Origin: Clytia hemisphaerica | Taxonomy: Eukaryota > Cnidaria > Hydrozoa > Leptothecata > Clytiidae | Direction of reading: 5' to 3' | Length of the DNA: 64,000 bases | NCBI GenBank assembly: GCA_902728285.1 | Contig: CACVBU010000593.1 | Location: 710,280-774,279, forward strand | In this document: piece after piece, positions 55,192 through 64,000 of the stretch | Layout of the letters: each line of letters opens with the position of its first letter | How positions within the stretch are numbered: the stretch's first letter is position 1 | Made by a program: the position numbers and the translations under genes | Notes under the pieces: model-generated | The model's database searches: none | Seen by the model: only the letters and a program-made list of their open reading frames with translations | Told to the model about the DNA's origin: nothing

Positions 55192-57371
55192 AGTGTAGAG
55201 TCGTGACAGTCTTGAAACCGAACGTTTTAGCGAGTGTTGGTGATCTTCAGCTATGTGGTGGCCAGAAGTCCGGATGTGAGGCTGCAGTTCATGCCATGGG
55301 CATCCTTTTCAAAGAAGAGAATTGTGATGGGGTACTATTGGTGGACGCTGATAACGCATTCAATCGTATAAATCGCCGGGTGATGATCCACAACATCAAG
55401 ATCATCTGCCCTCAAATCTCTACATATATCGGCAACACTTACTCGTCGAATTCACGATTGTTCCTCTCCGGTGGGTTTGAAATCATTTCTTCAGAAGGAA
55501 CCGCTCAAGGGGATCCGGTAGCAATGCCCCTCTACGCACTAGCTTTAGTCCCTTTACTGGAAAACATCAATTCGAGTGACATCAACCACGTTGCTTATGC
55601 TGACGATCTAACAGCAGCTGGTAAATTGAAATCCCTCCTGAAATGGTGGACAATGCTTCAAAACGTCGGTCCATACCACCTCGGATACTTCCCAAAAGGA
55701 TCAAAATCCTGGCTCGTCGTAAAACCGGACAAATATGAACTAGTTAAAATCATATTTAAAGATACCAACATCAAAATCACAAAAGAGGGAAAGCGTCATC
55801 TTGGTGCAGTTGTTGGGACCGAAACATTCAAATCAGAGTACGTTAAGAAGTTCGTTCAACATTGGGTCAAGCAACTGAAAGTCCTTTCCGAGATCGCTAA
55901 AGCATACCCCCAATCAGCATACTGTGCTTTTACAGCAGGGTTCGCACATAAGTTCAACTATGTCAACCGAACCATCCCAAACATCAAAGAAGAGCTGCAA
56001 CCTTTAGAAAATATTATCCGACACCATTTTATCCCCGCTCTATGTGAAGGAAGAACCTGTAATGATCATGAGAGACAGCTTCTTTCTCTGCCTGTCAAGA
56101 TGGGTGGCTTGGGAATAATCAATGTCACCGAGATGTGTGATCTGGAATTTCAACAATCTATCAAAGTCACTCAAAATCTTGTTCGTAACATCGTAAACCA
56201 GAACGAAGTCATCATTCCATCAACCGAAACCAGTAGTCCAAATACCGAATCAAAACTGTCGTTCAACAAGAGAAAACTAACTAGAACTCTTGAAATTAAA
56301 TTCATCACCAATGGAGCTGAGAGCAATCGAAATCGCCAGTGCACACGGTGCATCAGCATGGCTGTCGTCACTCCCCATCAAGTCAGAAGAGTTCTCATTG
56401 ACAAAAAGAGAATTCTTCGATGCAATCTACCTTCGGTATAACTGGGAGATGAAAAATCTACCGAGCGACTGTGTCTGCGGCTCCAAATTCAGCGTCGATC
56501 ATTCACTACAGTGCAAGGTTGGCGGTTTTATTCACATGCGGCACAATGAATTGGTTAACATAACGGCTAATCTATCTGCAATTGTTTGCAAAGATGTTGA
56601 GAAGGAACCAATTCTTCAAAAACGTTTCGATCATGACTTGGAACTGAACTCGCGCTGATGTGTTACACTAAGAGGATTTTGGCAGAGGCAACAGAAGGCA
56701 TTTCTTGACGTAAGGGTTTTTTCCCCTTCAGCCAGAAGTTACCAAAACCAAAATCTTGCTAGTGTAATGAAGCAAATGGAGAAAGAGAAGAAAAGAAAGT
56801 ATGTAAATCGCATACTCGATCAAGAAAACGGTACTTTTACACCACTCGTTTTTTCTGCCAACGGTGGAATGAGCACAGAAACTAAGCGATTTTACGCCCG
56901 TTTAAGCGAGCTTCTATGTGAGAAAAATAAATCTTCATTTTCGGAAACATATTTTTATGTAAAAAGAAAAATTTCTTTTAGTCTGATTCGGTCAGCTGTG
57001 GTGTGTTTGAGAGGTTCGAGGTCCTGGAGGCACCGGAGACACTCGCCTTTCGTTAACACCACTGCTGACGCAGAAGTCACAAATTTCATTTGTAATATTT
57101 AATTAAAGTTTTCAATAAGTTTTCAGTTTTTTTGTTTTTTTTTATTACTATATTTTATTAGACACGTATTTTTCAATACGTATTGTTGGACATTTTTTTG
57201 AGTTTTTCATACTGGTCTTTGCAGGGTTTCAGTTTCATGTTTGCCTGTTCCTTTTCCTATTGGTCATTGCTCACTGTTTTTCAGATTTTTCATCTTAAAA
57301 TATATTTGATTTCTTATATATGTATATCCAAATAAATTTGTGATTTATCTTATTTAAAATAGTGTAGAGTC
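55192..57371 (+). mobile_element. Retrotransposon copy C, 5' truncated, 11-bp target duplication
   Basis: agtgtagagtc at 55192-55202 and 57361-57371 flanks a 2,158-bp insertion (55203-57360). The unoccupied site with a single copy of this word is at 30708-30718 in the other copy of repeat X. The 3' end is ttatttaaaat without a long A run, unlike copies A and B. Confidence 0.88.
55203..57102 (+). pseudogene. Reverse transcriptase with CCHC and restriction-like endonuclease, copy C (broken)
   Basis: It begins LQLCGGQKSGCEAAVHAM, motif A LLVDADNAFNRINRR, motif B SSEGTAQGDPVAMPLY, motif C YADDLTAAG (intact catalytic pair), then KRHLGAVVG, LPVKMGGLGI, a frameshift at about 56255-56300, then GASAWLSSLPIKSEEF, CVCGSKFSVDHSLQC, RHNELVN, another break at about 56640-56700, then FWQRQQKAFLDVRVF (endonuclease), NGTFTPLVFS and LIRSAVVCLRGSR to the stop at 57102. 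It has the best preserved RT core of the three, but at least two frame lesions. Confidence 0.88.
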
Positions 57372-57959
57372 TTCTCTAATCCGAGTTTTCTACGCTTGTC
57401 AAATTTTAGAAACCTTAACATATGTTACTGGGCTAGCGTTACAGAAATTTTTCATAAACTCATTTTCAAATGATCGACTTTAGTAAGACATCTTTGGTGA
57501 AAGTTTGAAGACAATTGGATAAACCATTTTTGAGAAATTCAATTTGTAGTTTTGATGACGTCATCGATTATTACGTAATAATCAGTTTTTGCGGTTTTTC
57601 GCGAAAATCAGCGAAAAAACAATTAGGTTACACATCAGGTTAGAAACTACATCATAGTACTCTTCATGTTCAGTCATTTGTTTGGTAGTTTTCTGTCGGC
57701 TAATGCGATCTAAAAATTATGGGAATTTTAAGACATGCCATAACTTACCCGAGATATTAGATACCAAAGTTTTTGAGCATTGCTTAGATTAAAATATAAG
57801 ATGAGAAAGTGCCAACCTATGGTCTGGTGGGCTGCTTATAATTTAGGTGACCCCTAACATGGTTAGTCCCTAACCACAATCCTAGCCACAGGCAAAAATC
57901 AGGTACCAATTGCTACTCGACCTTTTAGCCCCCCTCAGGCCAGGTGGGTTCCAGCCAAT

Positions 57960-60589
57960 GGTGAGATGATGGCCTGTTTCCCAAGCGTTGTAACTTCCCC
58001 TGAAGTAAACGACAAATTGATGACGTGCGCCAGAGGTTTGCATATCTTAGTTGCAGTTTTTTATCATCTGTCGCTTTGTTTTATTTTAAAATTTTCAGTC
58101 CTTTTTCGACGAATATTTTCGGTACATAGGTAAAATTAAAGGTTGGAAGTGTTTTTAATGGACGATGAATAGGTGGTATCCAAACGTGGTCAGTTAACAA
58201 AGAAAAAACCAATTTAAGCTTTGTGATCAGAGAAAGTGAATGCAGATCGATCATTTTCATAATAGAATTTTGCTACTCAAGCTAAGAATGCCATTTTTAG
58301 ATCATTTTAAATTATAAACTGTCAATTAGGATCCTAACTTAAGAATGCTGTAAGAATATTTTAGGATGATTTTCCCAAAAAAGTTAAGAATATTCATGAT
58401 GCGTGTATTGGCTCATGAGAGCAAAGTGAGATCTTTTCGTAACCATGGAGATGGTTTTCCCTTGTTTATCGAAAACAGTTTTTAAAGTACTTGTGAGGAA
58501 AATTGTTGCATCGTTAGACTAGTAAACCACGTCGTTGTATTTCGCTGCAGCTTAAGCTTGCAATGGGCTTTATGTCTATATGTTTACTTCCAAACCACTC
58601 TCCCACGGCAATTTCTATTTTTTTACAAGATATCTTTATGAGCACTATTCCCGCGTTCCTGTGTCCAAGGAAAGATAGACGCTTATCTGAGTTTACTTTA
58701 GCCTATCTATGCACATAACCTTTTTATTATTATCTAGTATTTATATTTTTAAATTTTTATCTAACTTTTGTAAGTGAATATTTTTTTAATAAATGAATGA
58801 ATGAATGCAGGGAACTGTGAATTCAGAAGGGATGATTGTAACTCGATAACTGTACATTGAAATCAGTGACGGAGCTTTATGAGCAGGGGCGTCAAAAAAG
58901 CGCCGCTCGATTTCTATTTATTTTTACCTTGTAATTTTTCAATCTCCCAGTAGCACATTCCAGAGATTTCTGCCGCCATGGCCAATGCGCCCTCTGGATA
59001 GGTCTTGTGGTTGAGTATAAATAGAAATTTAAGCATAAGACTCGAAGGTGGCATAGGGTAAAAAAAAAAGAAGAATATTCTAGGGAAAGTGACAATTTTT
59101 CTTAACAAAAAATAATAAGGAGAAAAATTCATAAATAAATCAGAGGAGTACAAGATATTTTTGATACTTTGATCATTATACCAGAAATTCTCTAAAACAT
59201 AAAATAAAGTCGCACATAGATTTGGGTTGTAAAATTTACTTCAGATTTGTTTGTAAGGAAAGAAGACTTTTTTTCAATTTTTCTCATTTTGAGGATTATT
59301 GCGACCAGGAATATTTAAAGCGAGGGAAAATAATATTTATTCTATCAATAATAATAAACAATTTTGAAAGATAATTAGAAAAAAAATTTCTCGATTAATA
59401 TGTTTTAAATTACCGATTGTAATTCAAATCGTAACGTATTGACGAACCTGTCACAATTCATGATTTTGTTCTATTGAAGAGGCTTTGTTGAAGTGTATAA
59501 ATAGCTCAAAATTAAAATAAGAACACTTTAAAAAATTACAAAAATTAAAGAAATCAACAATCTTGAAAAATTTTCATCACCATATAGAAGAAAACGAAAA
59601 ATTTCAATCGGGTACATCTAATTATCCTAAGAATTTCGCGAAATATTTTAATATAGTAAAAAAATTCTAAATTAAAAATTCTATTATTTTAGGGACCAAA
59701 AAACAAAAAACAAAATGAAATCATAATATTTTCCCGTTCGGTTGGTATTGATTAACTGACGAGAAAAACAGAAAAAGAGAAACACTGTTGCTATGGGAAT
59801 TCGTACAAGGTTTGCCGAAACTGTTCATAGAGCAAAGTAAATTTGCAAAGTCCTAAGGCCCTGATTGGATCCAAATATATTTATTGCAATAATTGCCAAT
59901 TATAGAAACGTGCATTTCCCTAGATTCTCCGTTTCTCTCACATAGGTTATAAAAAAATTGAAATGAAAAAAACAGAAAGTCTAATACAAGTATAAGCACC
60001 CACAAAAATAATAAACTATACAAATTAATCAAAAAATGAAGAACATCAGGGGTTGGAGGGCGGTGGTACCGCCAAAAAAGGGGCGTTCGATTGTTTAGCA
60101 AACGTTCAAGTTTGATTGTGTTTAAAATTGTGTTCAGATGTAGATCGTTATTCTAACTATTCACACATTTTTCACTTGAATCTCATCTCCGTCGATTTGC
60201 TTTCCCAAGAAATTCACTATATTGCAACTCCTCTCCCAATATGTCGAATTAACCAATGACCTACTGACTTTCGGTTTACTAAATGCCTATTCGTATGAAA
60301 ATATTTACACCCAACTATGTATAAAACTTGAGCATAATGCTAGCAAAACTGTAGTTTTTTTTTTTTAATTTGAGAATGCAAGAAGTCTGCTAATAACGGT
60401 TATAATGGAACCGGTTGTTAGAGTTGTTCCAAGAGTTGAAGTTGATACTAGATTTATTAGTAAAGGTGCAAAACATTGTACGAACAGACATTTAAACGAA
60501 CCGAACTAAGATTTCTCTATCCATACTCCTTTTCGGTCGATATCATTTATAATTCAGATTATTAAATTAACTGTAGCGTCTCCCCGTGC
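57960..60589. other. Gene-free stretch with a probable LINE 3' tail
   Basis: At about 58500-58805 a non-coding segment ends in tttttttaataaatgaatga plus two or three more atga units, the kind of short tandem tail left by CR1/Rex-type LINEs. Otherwise nothing is recognised. The minus frame at 59853-60101 is hydrophobic low complexity. Confidence 0.4.
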
Positions 60590-62036
60590 TCAAGACCATA
60601 GTTGTGATGGGAAACTGTCCACTTGGCCTTGTTCCTGAACGTTTTGTCCGTTTAATGTGTAAGAAATTCGTAATAACATTCGGACGGGCTCCTAAAAAAA
60701 ATAAAAACAACAATCAGATAACTTGCTTTAGTCAAGGGACTTCGTGATATAGTCAATTCTTAATTTTCAAACATTTATTCAAGAAAATTACCCCATTTCA
60801 TTAAATACCCAAATGCGAATCTTTCGTGAACTCTGGTAACACAATCTCAGAAAGTAATTGATTTATCGTGACAGGGAAGAGGAAAGTGAAACTTCAAACA
60901 ACTTTTTATTCTAAAAGAGCGGTTCTTACTCGCTGAGTAAATCCAAGTTAATTTTGTTATTTCGTCAAGCCTTCAATGATATTAAGTTATTACCTTATTA
61001 GGGTTTCCGACGAGCATGGCTTGCGTGACGGTCCCAGTGTTCATGGAAGCCAGTGTGTTTCCGGACGGTGATTGCATTTGAAGTTTGAACGTCTGAGGAC
61101 GATGAAAGAAAAGACAGACAAATAATATTGAATTGTAGATAGAACTCAAAGTTTTTCAAACCATGGTTAATTAACCATAAGTAGACTCGATGTATGGTGA
61201 TATTCTCACATGCAATCTGGGCACCGGAGATATCGGTAAAGTGGAATTACTAATACAGTCGACATGGCATGGACCAGGGGTTTAGGTACCCCCTAAGAAA
61301 ATAGGTACCCCCTGAATTTTAGGTACCCCCAAACAACAGACGTTAGTAGGTACCCCCTGGGATTGGTACCCTCTGTGACTTGAGTATATGTCAAGAAATG
61401 AAAAAAATTGTATATTTTTACAATTAGAAAGAATAATAATAGTTAGATAAAAGCAACATAAAATATAGTTCCCAAGCCCCCAGACCTTACTGCATAAAAG
61501 TTAGATACCCCCAGAGATCATAGGTACCCCCTGAAATTGAAAAAAAAATCCAGCCCCCAGCCTTTTTCAGGAAGATTTTGGTTGTAGCCCCCCCCCTGCA
61601 GGCTGGGGGGGGGGGGTTCATGCCATGGTCGACCCTCTCTAATTCGATTTTCAATTGGAATTGGTTTTTAATCGAATAAAGGAGCGTATCGAATGTTCAG
61701 TTGTCGTTTATGAGTGTTTCTTGTTGATGGTGACTCTGGGTGACTTTCAATATTATCGAATATTGGAGCTTATCGAATAGTAGAACGTCCAATTAGAGAG
61801 CGTCAACTGTATATTATATGTTTATAGTTCCTTCACAAGAAATATGTAAAGAAGACAATGTCGCTGTTATACCTTTGGTACAGCAGCTTGAAAGAGGAAG
61901 TTCTCCATCGTTGAAGCCTGACTGTTTGTAGCCGTCATTTTGGTGATAAAGGTGCCAGGACCCTGCGACCCAACGTCGCCGAATGAGAAATTTATCTTCA
62001 GCCCGTTCTTCTCGAAAGCCGTAATCGTTGGGAATT
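60590..62036 (-). CDS. AP1G1-like: AP-1 gamma-adaptin-type ear (GAE) domain, last three exons
   Basis: Minus-strand exons are 62036-61873, 61092-60994 and 60691-60590, all GT-AG with matching phases. They read FPTITAFEKNGLKINFSFG...NFLFQAAVPK, then TFKLQMQSPSGNTLASMNTG, TVTQAMLVGNPNK, then EPVRMLLRISYTLNG...VDSFPSQLWS and stop. This is the full gamma-ear fold (about 121 residues), which binds accessory proteins of clathrin coats at the trans-Golgi network and endosomes. AP-1 gamma is preferred over GGA because of ITAFEKNGLKI and the FQAAVPK/TQ context. The upstream exon (hinge and trunk) is not within the window. The intron above 62036 must extend past 63850 if the gene is intact, and would then contain the plus-strand repeat-protein gene. 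Confidence 0.87.
61254..61812. mobile_element. Tigger/mariner-type foldback, opened by a second element
   Basis: tacagtcgac, then after the guest cctctctaattcgat, forms the left end, complementary to aattagagagcgtcaactgt at the right. TA flanks it. It lies in the last-but-one intron of the adaptin gene. Confidence 0.7.
61264..61627. mobile_element. Foldback with repeated aggtaccccctgaa words, nested
   Basis: atggcatggacc and the complementary ggttcatgccat are at the ends, with gtcgac duplicated on both sides (61258-61263, 61628-61633). The interior repeats taggtacccccTgaa about six times and has a G-run/C-run pair near the right end. Confidence 0.75.
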
Positions 62037-62260
62037 CTGAAAAAATGTATGATTTCAAAAATTAGCTTCTGTAATATGGGCTTAACTAAAGATTCCAGTA
62101 ATGTGACGAGAAATATTGTTCCAGCCTTAGTCTCTAGAATAACCTGTCCATTTCTCACGAGATATATTCCGATTGTGAATAAGATAAATAGAAACAAACG
62201 GTGAGTGGCGATATTTATAAAAATAAGAGTAAAAATAATCTCATTCCTGTCAAGCGAGCC

Positions 62261-63847
62261 ATGGAGGGCAGTATGAAGAAAATGTTACGTTTGATGGGTT
62301 TTCTTCTGGCATTGAGCGTATACTACAATCAATGTTCACCAATTGGGAACCACTTCACAGATGGTGATGACAATTTCGACGATGAAGTGTATATTCAAAC
62401 GATGAGTCGCGATATGGTTTTAGTTGAAGAGGAATTAAGCGGGAAAGATAATTTTCAACAGCCAGAAAATTACAGAAGAAGTGCCGTAGAGGAATGCAAT
62501 AACAAATGTTCCCACAAAAAGAAATTCAAAAAATGCTATGATAAATGCTTGAGTAAATCTAATTCAGCTAAACAAGAAACCACACACACAACCACTCCTA
62601 GCCTAGAAGTAATACAAACAAAAACTCCTAACCAGGAAGCCCTACATTTAACGACTCCAAGTCATGAAACCAAACATTCGATCACTCCTATGCTAGAAAC
62701 TCCCAGCCAAGAAGCCACTCATACAACGACTCCTAGCCAAGAAGCCACTCATTCAACAACTCCTAGCCAAGAAGCCACTAATGCAACAACTCCAAGCGAA
62801 GAAGTCACTCATTCAACAACTCCTAGCCAAGATGCCACTAATGCAACAACTCCTAGCCAAGAAGTCATTCATTCAACAACTTCTGCCCAAGAAACCCCTC
62901 ATACAACAACTCCCAGCCAAGAGGCGCCTCATAAAACAACTCCTAGCCAAGAAGTCACCCATAAAACAACTCCTAGCCAAGAAGTCACCCATACAACAAC
63001 TTCCAGCCAAGAAGCCACTCATACAACAACTCCTAGCCAAGAAGCCACTCATTCAACAACTCCTAGCCAAGAAGTGCCTCATAAAACAACTCCTAGCCAA
63101 GAAGCCACTAATGCAACAACTCCTAGCAAAGAAGTCATTCATTCAACAACTCCTGACCAAGAAGCCCCTCATACAACAACTCCCAGCCAAGAGGCGCCTC
63201 ATAAAACAACTCCTAGCCAAGAAGCCACCCATTCAACAACTCCCAGCCAAGAAGCCACTCATACAACAACTTCCAGCCAAGAAGCCACTCTTACAACAAC
63301 TCCTAGCCAAGAAGCCACTCATTCAACAACTCCTAGTCAAGAAGTGCCTCATAAAACAACTCCTAGCCAAGAAGCCACTAATGCAACAACTCCTAGCAAA
63401 GAAGTCATTCATTCAACAACTCCTGACCAAGAAGCCCCTCATACAACAACTCCCAGCCAAGAGGCGCCTCATAAAACAACTCCTAGCCAAGAAGCCACCC
63501 ATTCAACAACTCCTAGCCAAGAAGCCACTCATACAACAACTCCCAGTAAAGAAGCCAATCATACAACAACTTCAAGCGAAGAAGTCATTCATTCAACAAC
63601 TCCTAGCCAAGAAGCCACTCATACAACAACTCCTAGCAAAGAAAATGCACAAACTAATTCTCAATCTTTGACATTAACTGTTAAAACCAAAGAAGGTAGC
63701 AAAGGGATAAGACATCCTAAAACGACCAACGAAGCAATCTGCACAGATGAAATAGTTCGCAGACCACAGATTATTCTGATTAATGACATAGAATATGTGT
63801 TTTGGATTGAAGAAACAGTACAAAAATGTACTATTGTCGTCCGTTAA
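62261..63847 (+). CDS. Secreted Thr/Ser-rich 10-residue-repeat (mucin-like) protein, 528 aa
   Basis: The start at 62261 is chosen because it precedes a classic signal peptide (MKKMLRLMGFLLALSVYYNQ); frame upstream has only a GTG. The mature N-terminus is acidic, then has C-x3-C-x8-C-x3-C (ECNNKCSHKKKFKKCYDKC), the spacing of small helical-hairpin disulfide peptides. About 35 units of consensus T-H-T-T-T-P-S-Q-E-A follow (62590-63640), encoded by a 30-bp tandem repeat, with a 270-bp higher-order duplication (63071 onward repeated from 63341). Such T/S/P runs are usually O-glycosylated, so an extracellular matrix, mucus or capsule protein is likely. The C-terminal 60 residues (IILINDIEYVFWIEE) are unique. 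It is antisense to, and probably inside an intron of, the adaptin gene. An atttataaaaat TATA-like box lies about 45 bases before the start. Confidence 0.75.
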   Translation: MEGSMKKMLRLMGFLLALSVYYNQCSPIGNHFTDGDDNFDDEVYIQTMSRDMVLVEEELSGKDNFQQPENYRRSAVEECNNKCSHKKKFKKCYDKCLSKSNSAKQETTHTTTPSLEVIQTKTPNQEALHLTTPSHETKHSITPMLETPSQEATHTTTPSQEATHSTTPSQEATNATTPSEEVTHSTTPSQDATNATTPSQEVIHSTTSAQETPHTTTPSQEAPHKTTPSQEVTHKTTPSQEVTHTTTSSQEATHTTTPSQEATHSTTPSQEVPHKTTPSQEATNATTPSKEVIHSTTPDQEAPHTTTPSQEAPHKTTPSQEATHSTTPSQEATHTTTSSQEATLTTTPSQEATHSTTPSQEVPHKTTPSQEATNATTPSKEVIHSTTPDQEAPHTTTPSQEAPHKTTPSQEATHSTTPSQEATHTTTPSKEANHTTTSSEEVIHSTTPSQEATHTTTPSKENAQTNSQSLTLTVKTKEGSKGIRHPKTTNEAICTDEIVRRPQIILINDIEYVFWIEETVQKCTIVVR

Positions 63848-64000
63848 GCAACTTTTACGCCATGATCATAACATGATTTCATAGTTTAGTTTTGATCAAA
63901 TTTACATATAACATTGTATCCTGACATAAAATTATGGCGCGCCTGAGCGGACAAAAATACTATCTTTCGAAAATACATACTATCTGTCAAAAATACATAC
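63848..64000. other. Window end, no gene
   Basis: It holds only the 3' flank of the repeat protein. A short direct repeat (aaaatacatactatct) closes the window. Confidence 0.4.

Larger units (their letters stand above)
52667..57460 (+). repeat. Repeat X, copy split by retrotransposons B and C
   Basis: The pieces 52667-53080, about 55101-55202 and 57361-57460 read continuously as the complement of 30559-31346. Compared with that copy, about 125 bp are missing at the point where retrotransposon B sits, and about 60 bp in the last piece. It begins actagacggttcccgtc and ends ttcataaact. Confidence 0.75.
52235..57759. mobile_element. TA-flanked palindromic element split by insertions
   Basis: 52235-52510 (atatctcgggtaagttatgg onward) is complementary to about 57480-57759 over nearly 280 bp, with words gttagaaactacatcatag and gattattacgtaataat. 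The ends are flanked by TA. The centre retains a second palindrome (about 52510-52666: cttactaaagtcgatcattt against aaatgatcaactttagtaag, with gctgacgt words). Repeat X with its two retrotransposons sits at the right-hand edge of that centre. Confidence 0.75.
51661..57960. mobile_element. Possible outermost element of the nest
   Basis: Left words catggcttggcagcaggttt, ttaggcacccctaag and ttaggtgatccctaag, and right words ttaggtgacccctaac, tagcccccctcagg and gggttccagccaatg, correspond in order to the intact small element at 61264-61627. This suggests that a diverged copy of that element was opened by the later insertions. Sequence divergence makes the borders tentative. Confidence 0.4.

Noticed and set aside
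62201-62260. Longer N-terminus for the secreted repeat protein
   Set aside because: The extension starts with GTG and places a basic stretch before the signal peptide; the ATG at 62261 is the better start.
62590-63640. CRISPR-like regular 30-bp repeats
   Set aside because: The repeats are contiguous, without unique spacers, and encode a decapeptide in an animal gene.
62781-63671. A 296-codon frame of Q-Q-L-L-A-K-K-P repeats
   Set aside because: It is the +2 shadow of the 30-bp repeat of the secreted protein; only the other frame has signal peptide and cysteines.

Overview
The window is AT-rich nuclear DNA from an animal: genes have GT-AG introns, tRNAs are eukaryotic, and the gene set (outer-arm axonemal dynein, CUSTOS, RING/B-box protein, AP-1 gamma ear, myo-inositol-3-phosphate synthase) is metazoan. 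The repeat content (5'-truncated retrotransposons with a restriction-like endonuclease, a transposon-borne FEN/PIN-like nuclease family, very many foldback elements) resembles cnidarian or other non-bilaterian genomes. I cannot name the species.

Layout. 0.6-6.1 kb: a 5'-truncated, frameshifted retrotransposon copy (A) with 13-bp target duplications, carrying inside its 3' region a 3.76-kb DNA element with 478-bp inverted repeats and a spliceable, unbroken 652-aa nuclease-like gene. 8.1-9.1 kb: intronless DEDDh exonuclease. 10.3-14.9 kb: last nine exons of a DNAH5/DNAH8-type dynein heavy chain. 15.9-20.7 kb: two-exon gene for a RING/B-box protein of about 1,483 aa with 23 Asn-Trp repeats. 20.8-23.8 kb: nested foldback elements and a microsatellite palindrome. 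24.0-37.3 kb: an eight-exon CUSTOS (C12orf43-like) gene whose first intron is 11.4 kb and packed with foldback elements. 38.6-38.9 kb: tRNA-Glu(TTC) and tRNA-Thr(AGT) on the minus strand. 44.3-48.5 kb: myo-inositol-3-phosphate synthase. 49.2-58 kb: a hAT-like foldback, a decayed LINE fragment, then a nest of elements holding two further retrotransposon copies (B, C). 60.6-62.0 kb (minus): the last three exons of an AP-1 gamma-adaptin-type ear. 62.3-63.8 kb (plus): a secreted Thr/Ser-rich 10-residue-repeat protein, antisense within the upstream part of the adaptin gene.

The genes form no obvious pathway. The strongest theme is layered mobile-element insertion. Several insertions can be dated relative to one another from target duplications, and one empty target site lies in the same window. 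The best candidates for new biology are the nuclease-bearing inverted-repeat element at 2303-6063 and the Asn-Trp repeat RING/B-box protein at 15911-20668.
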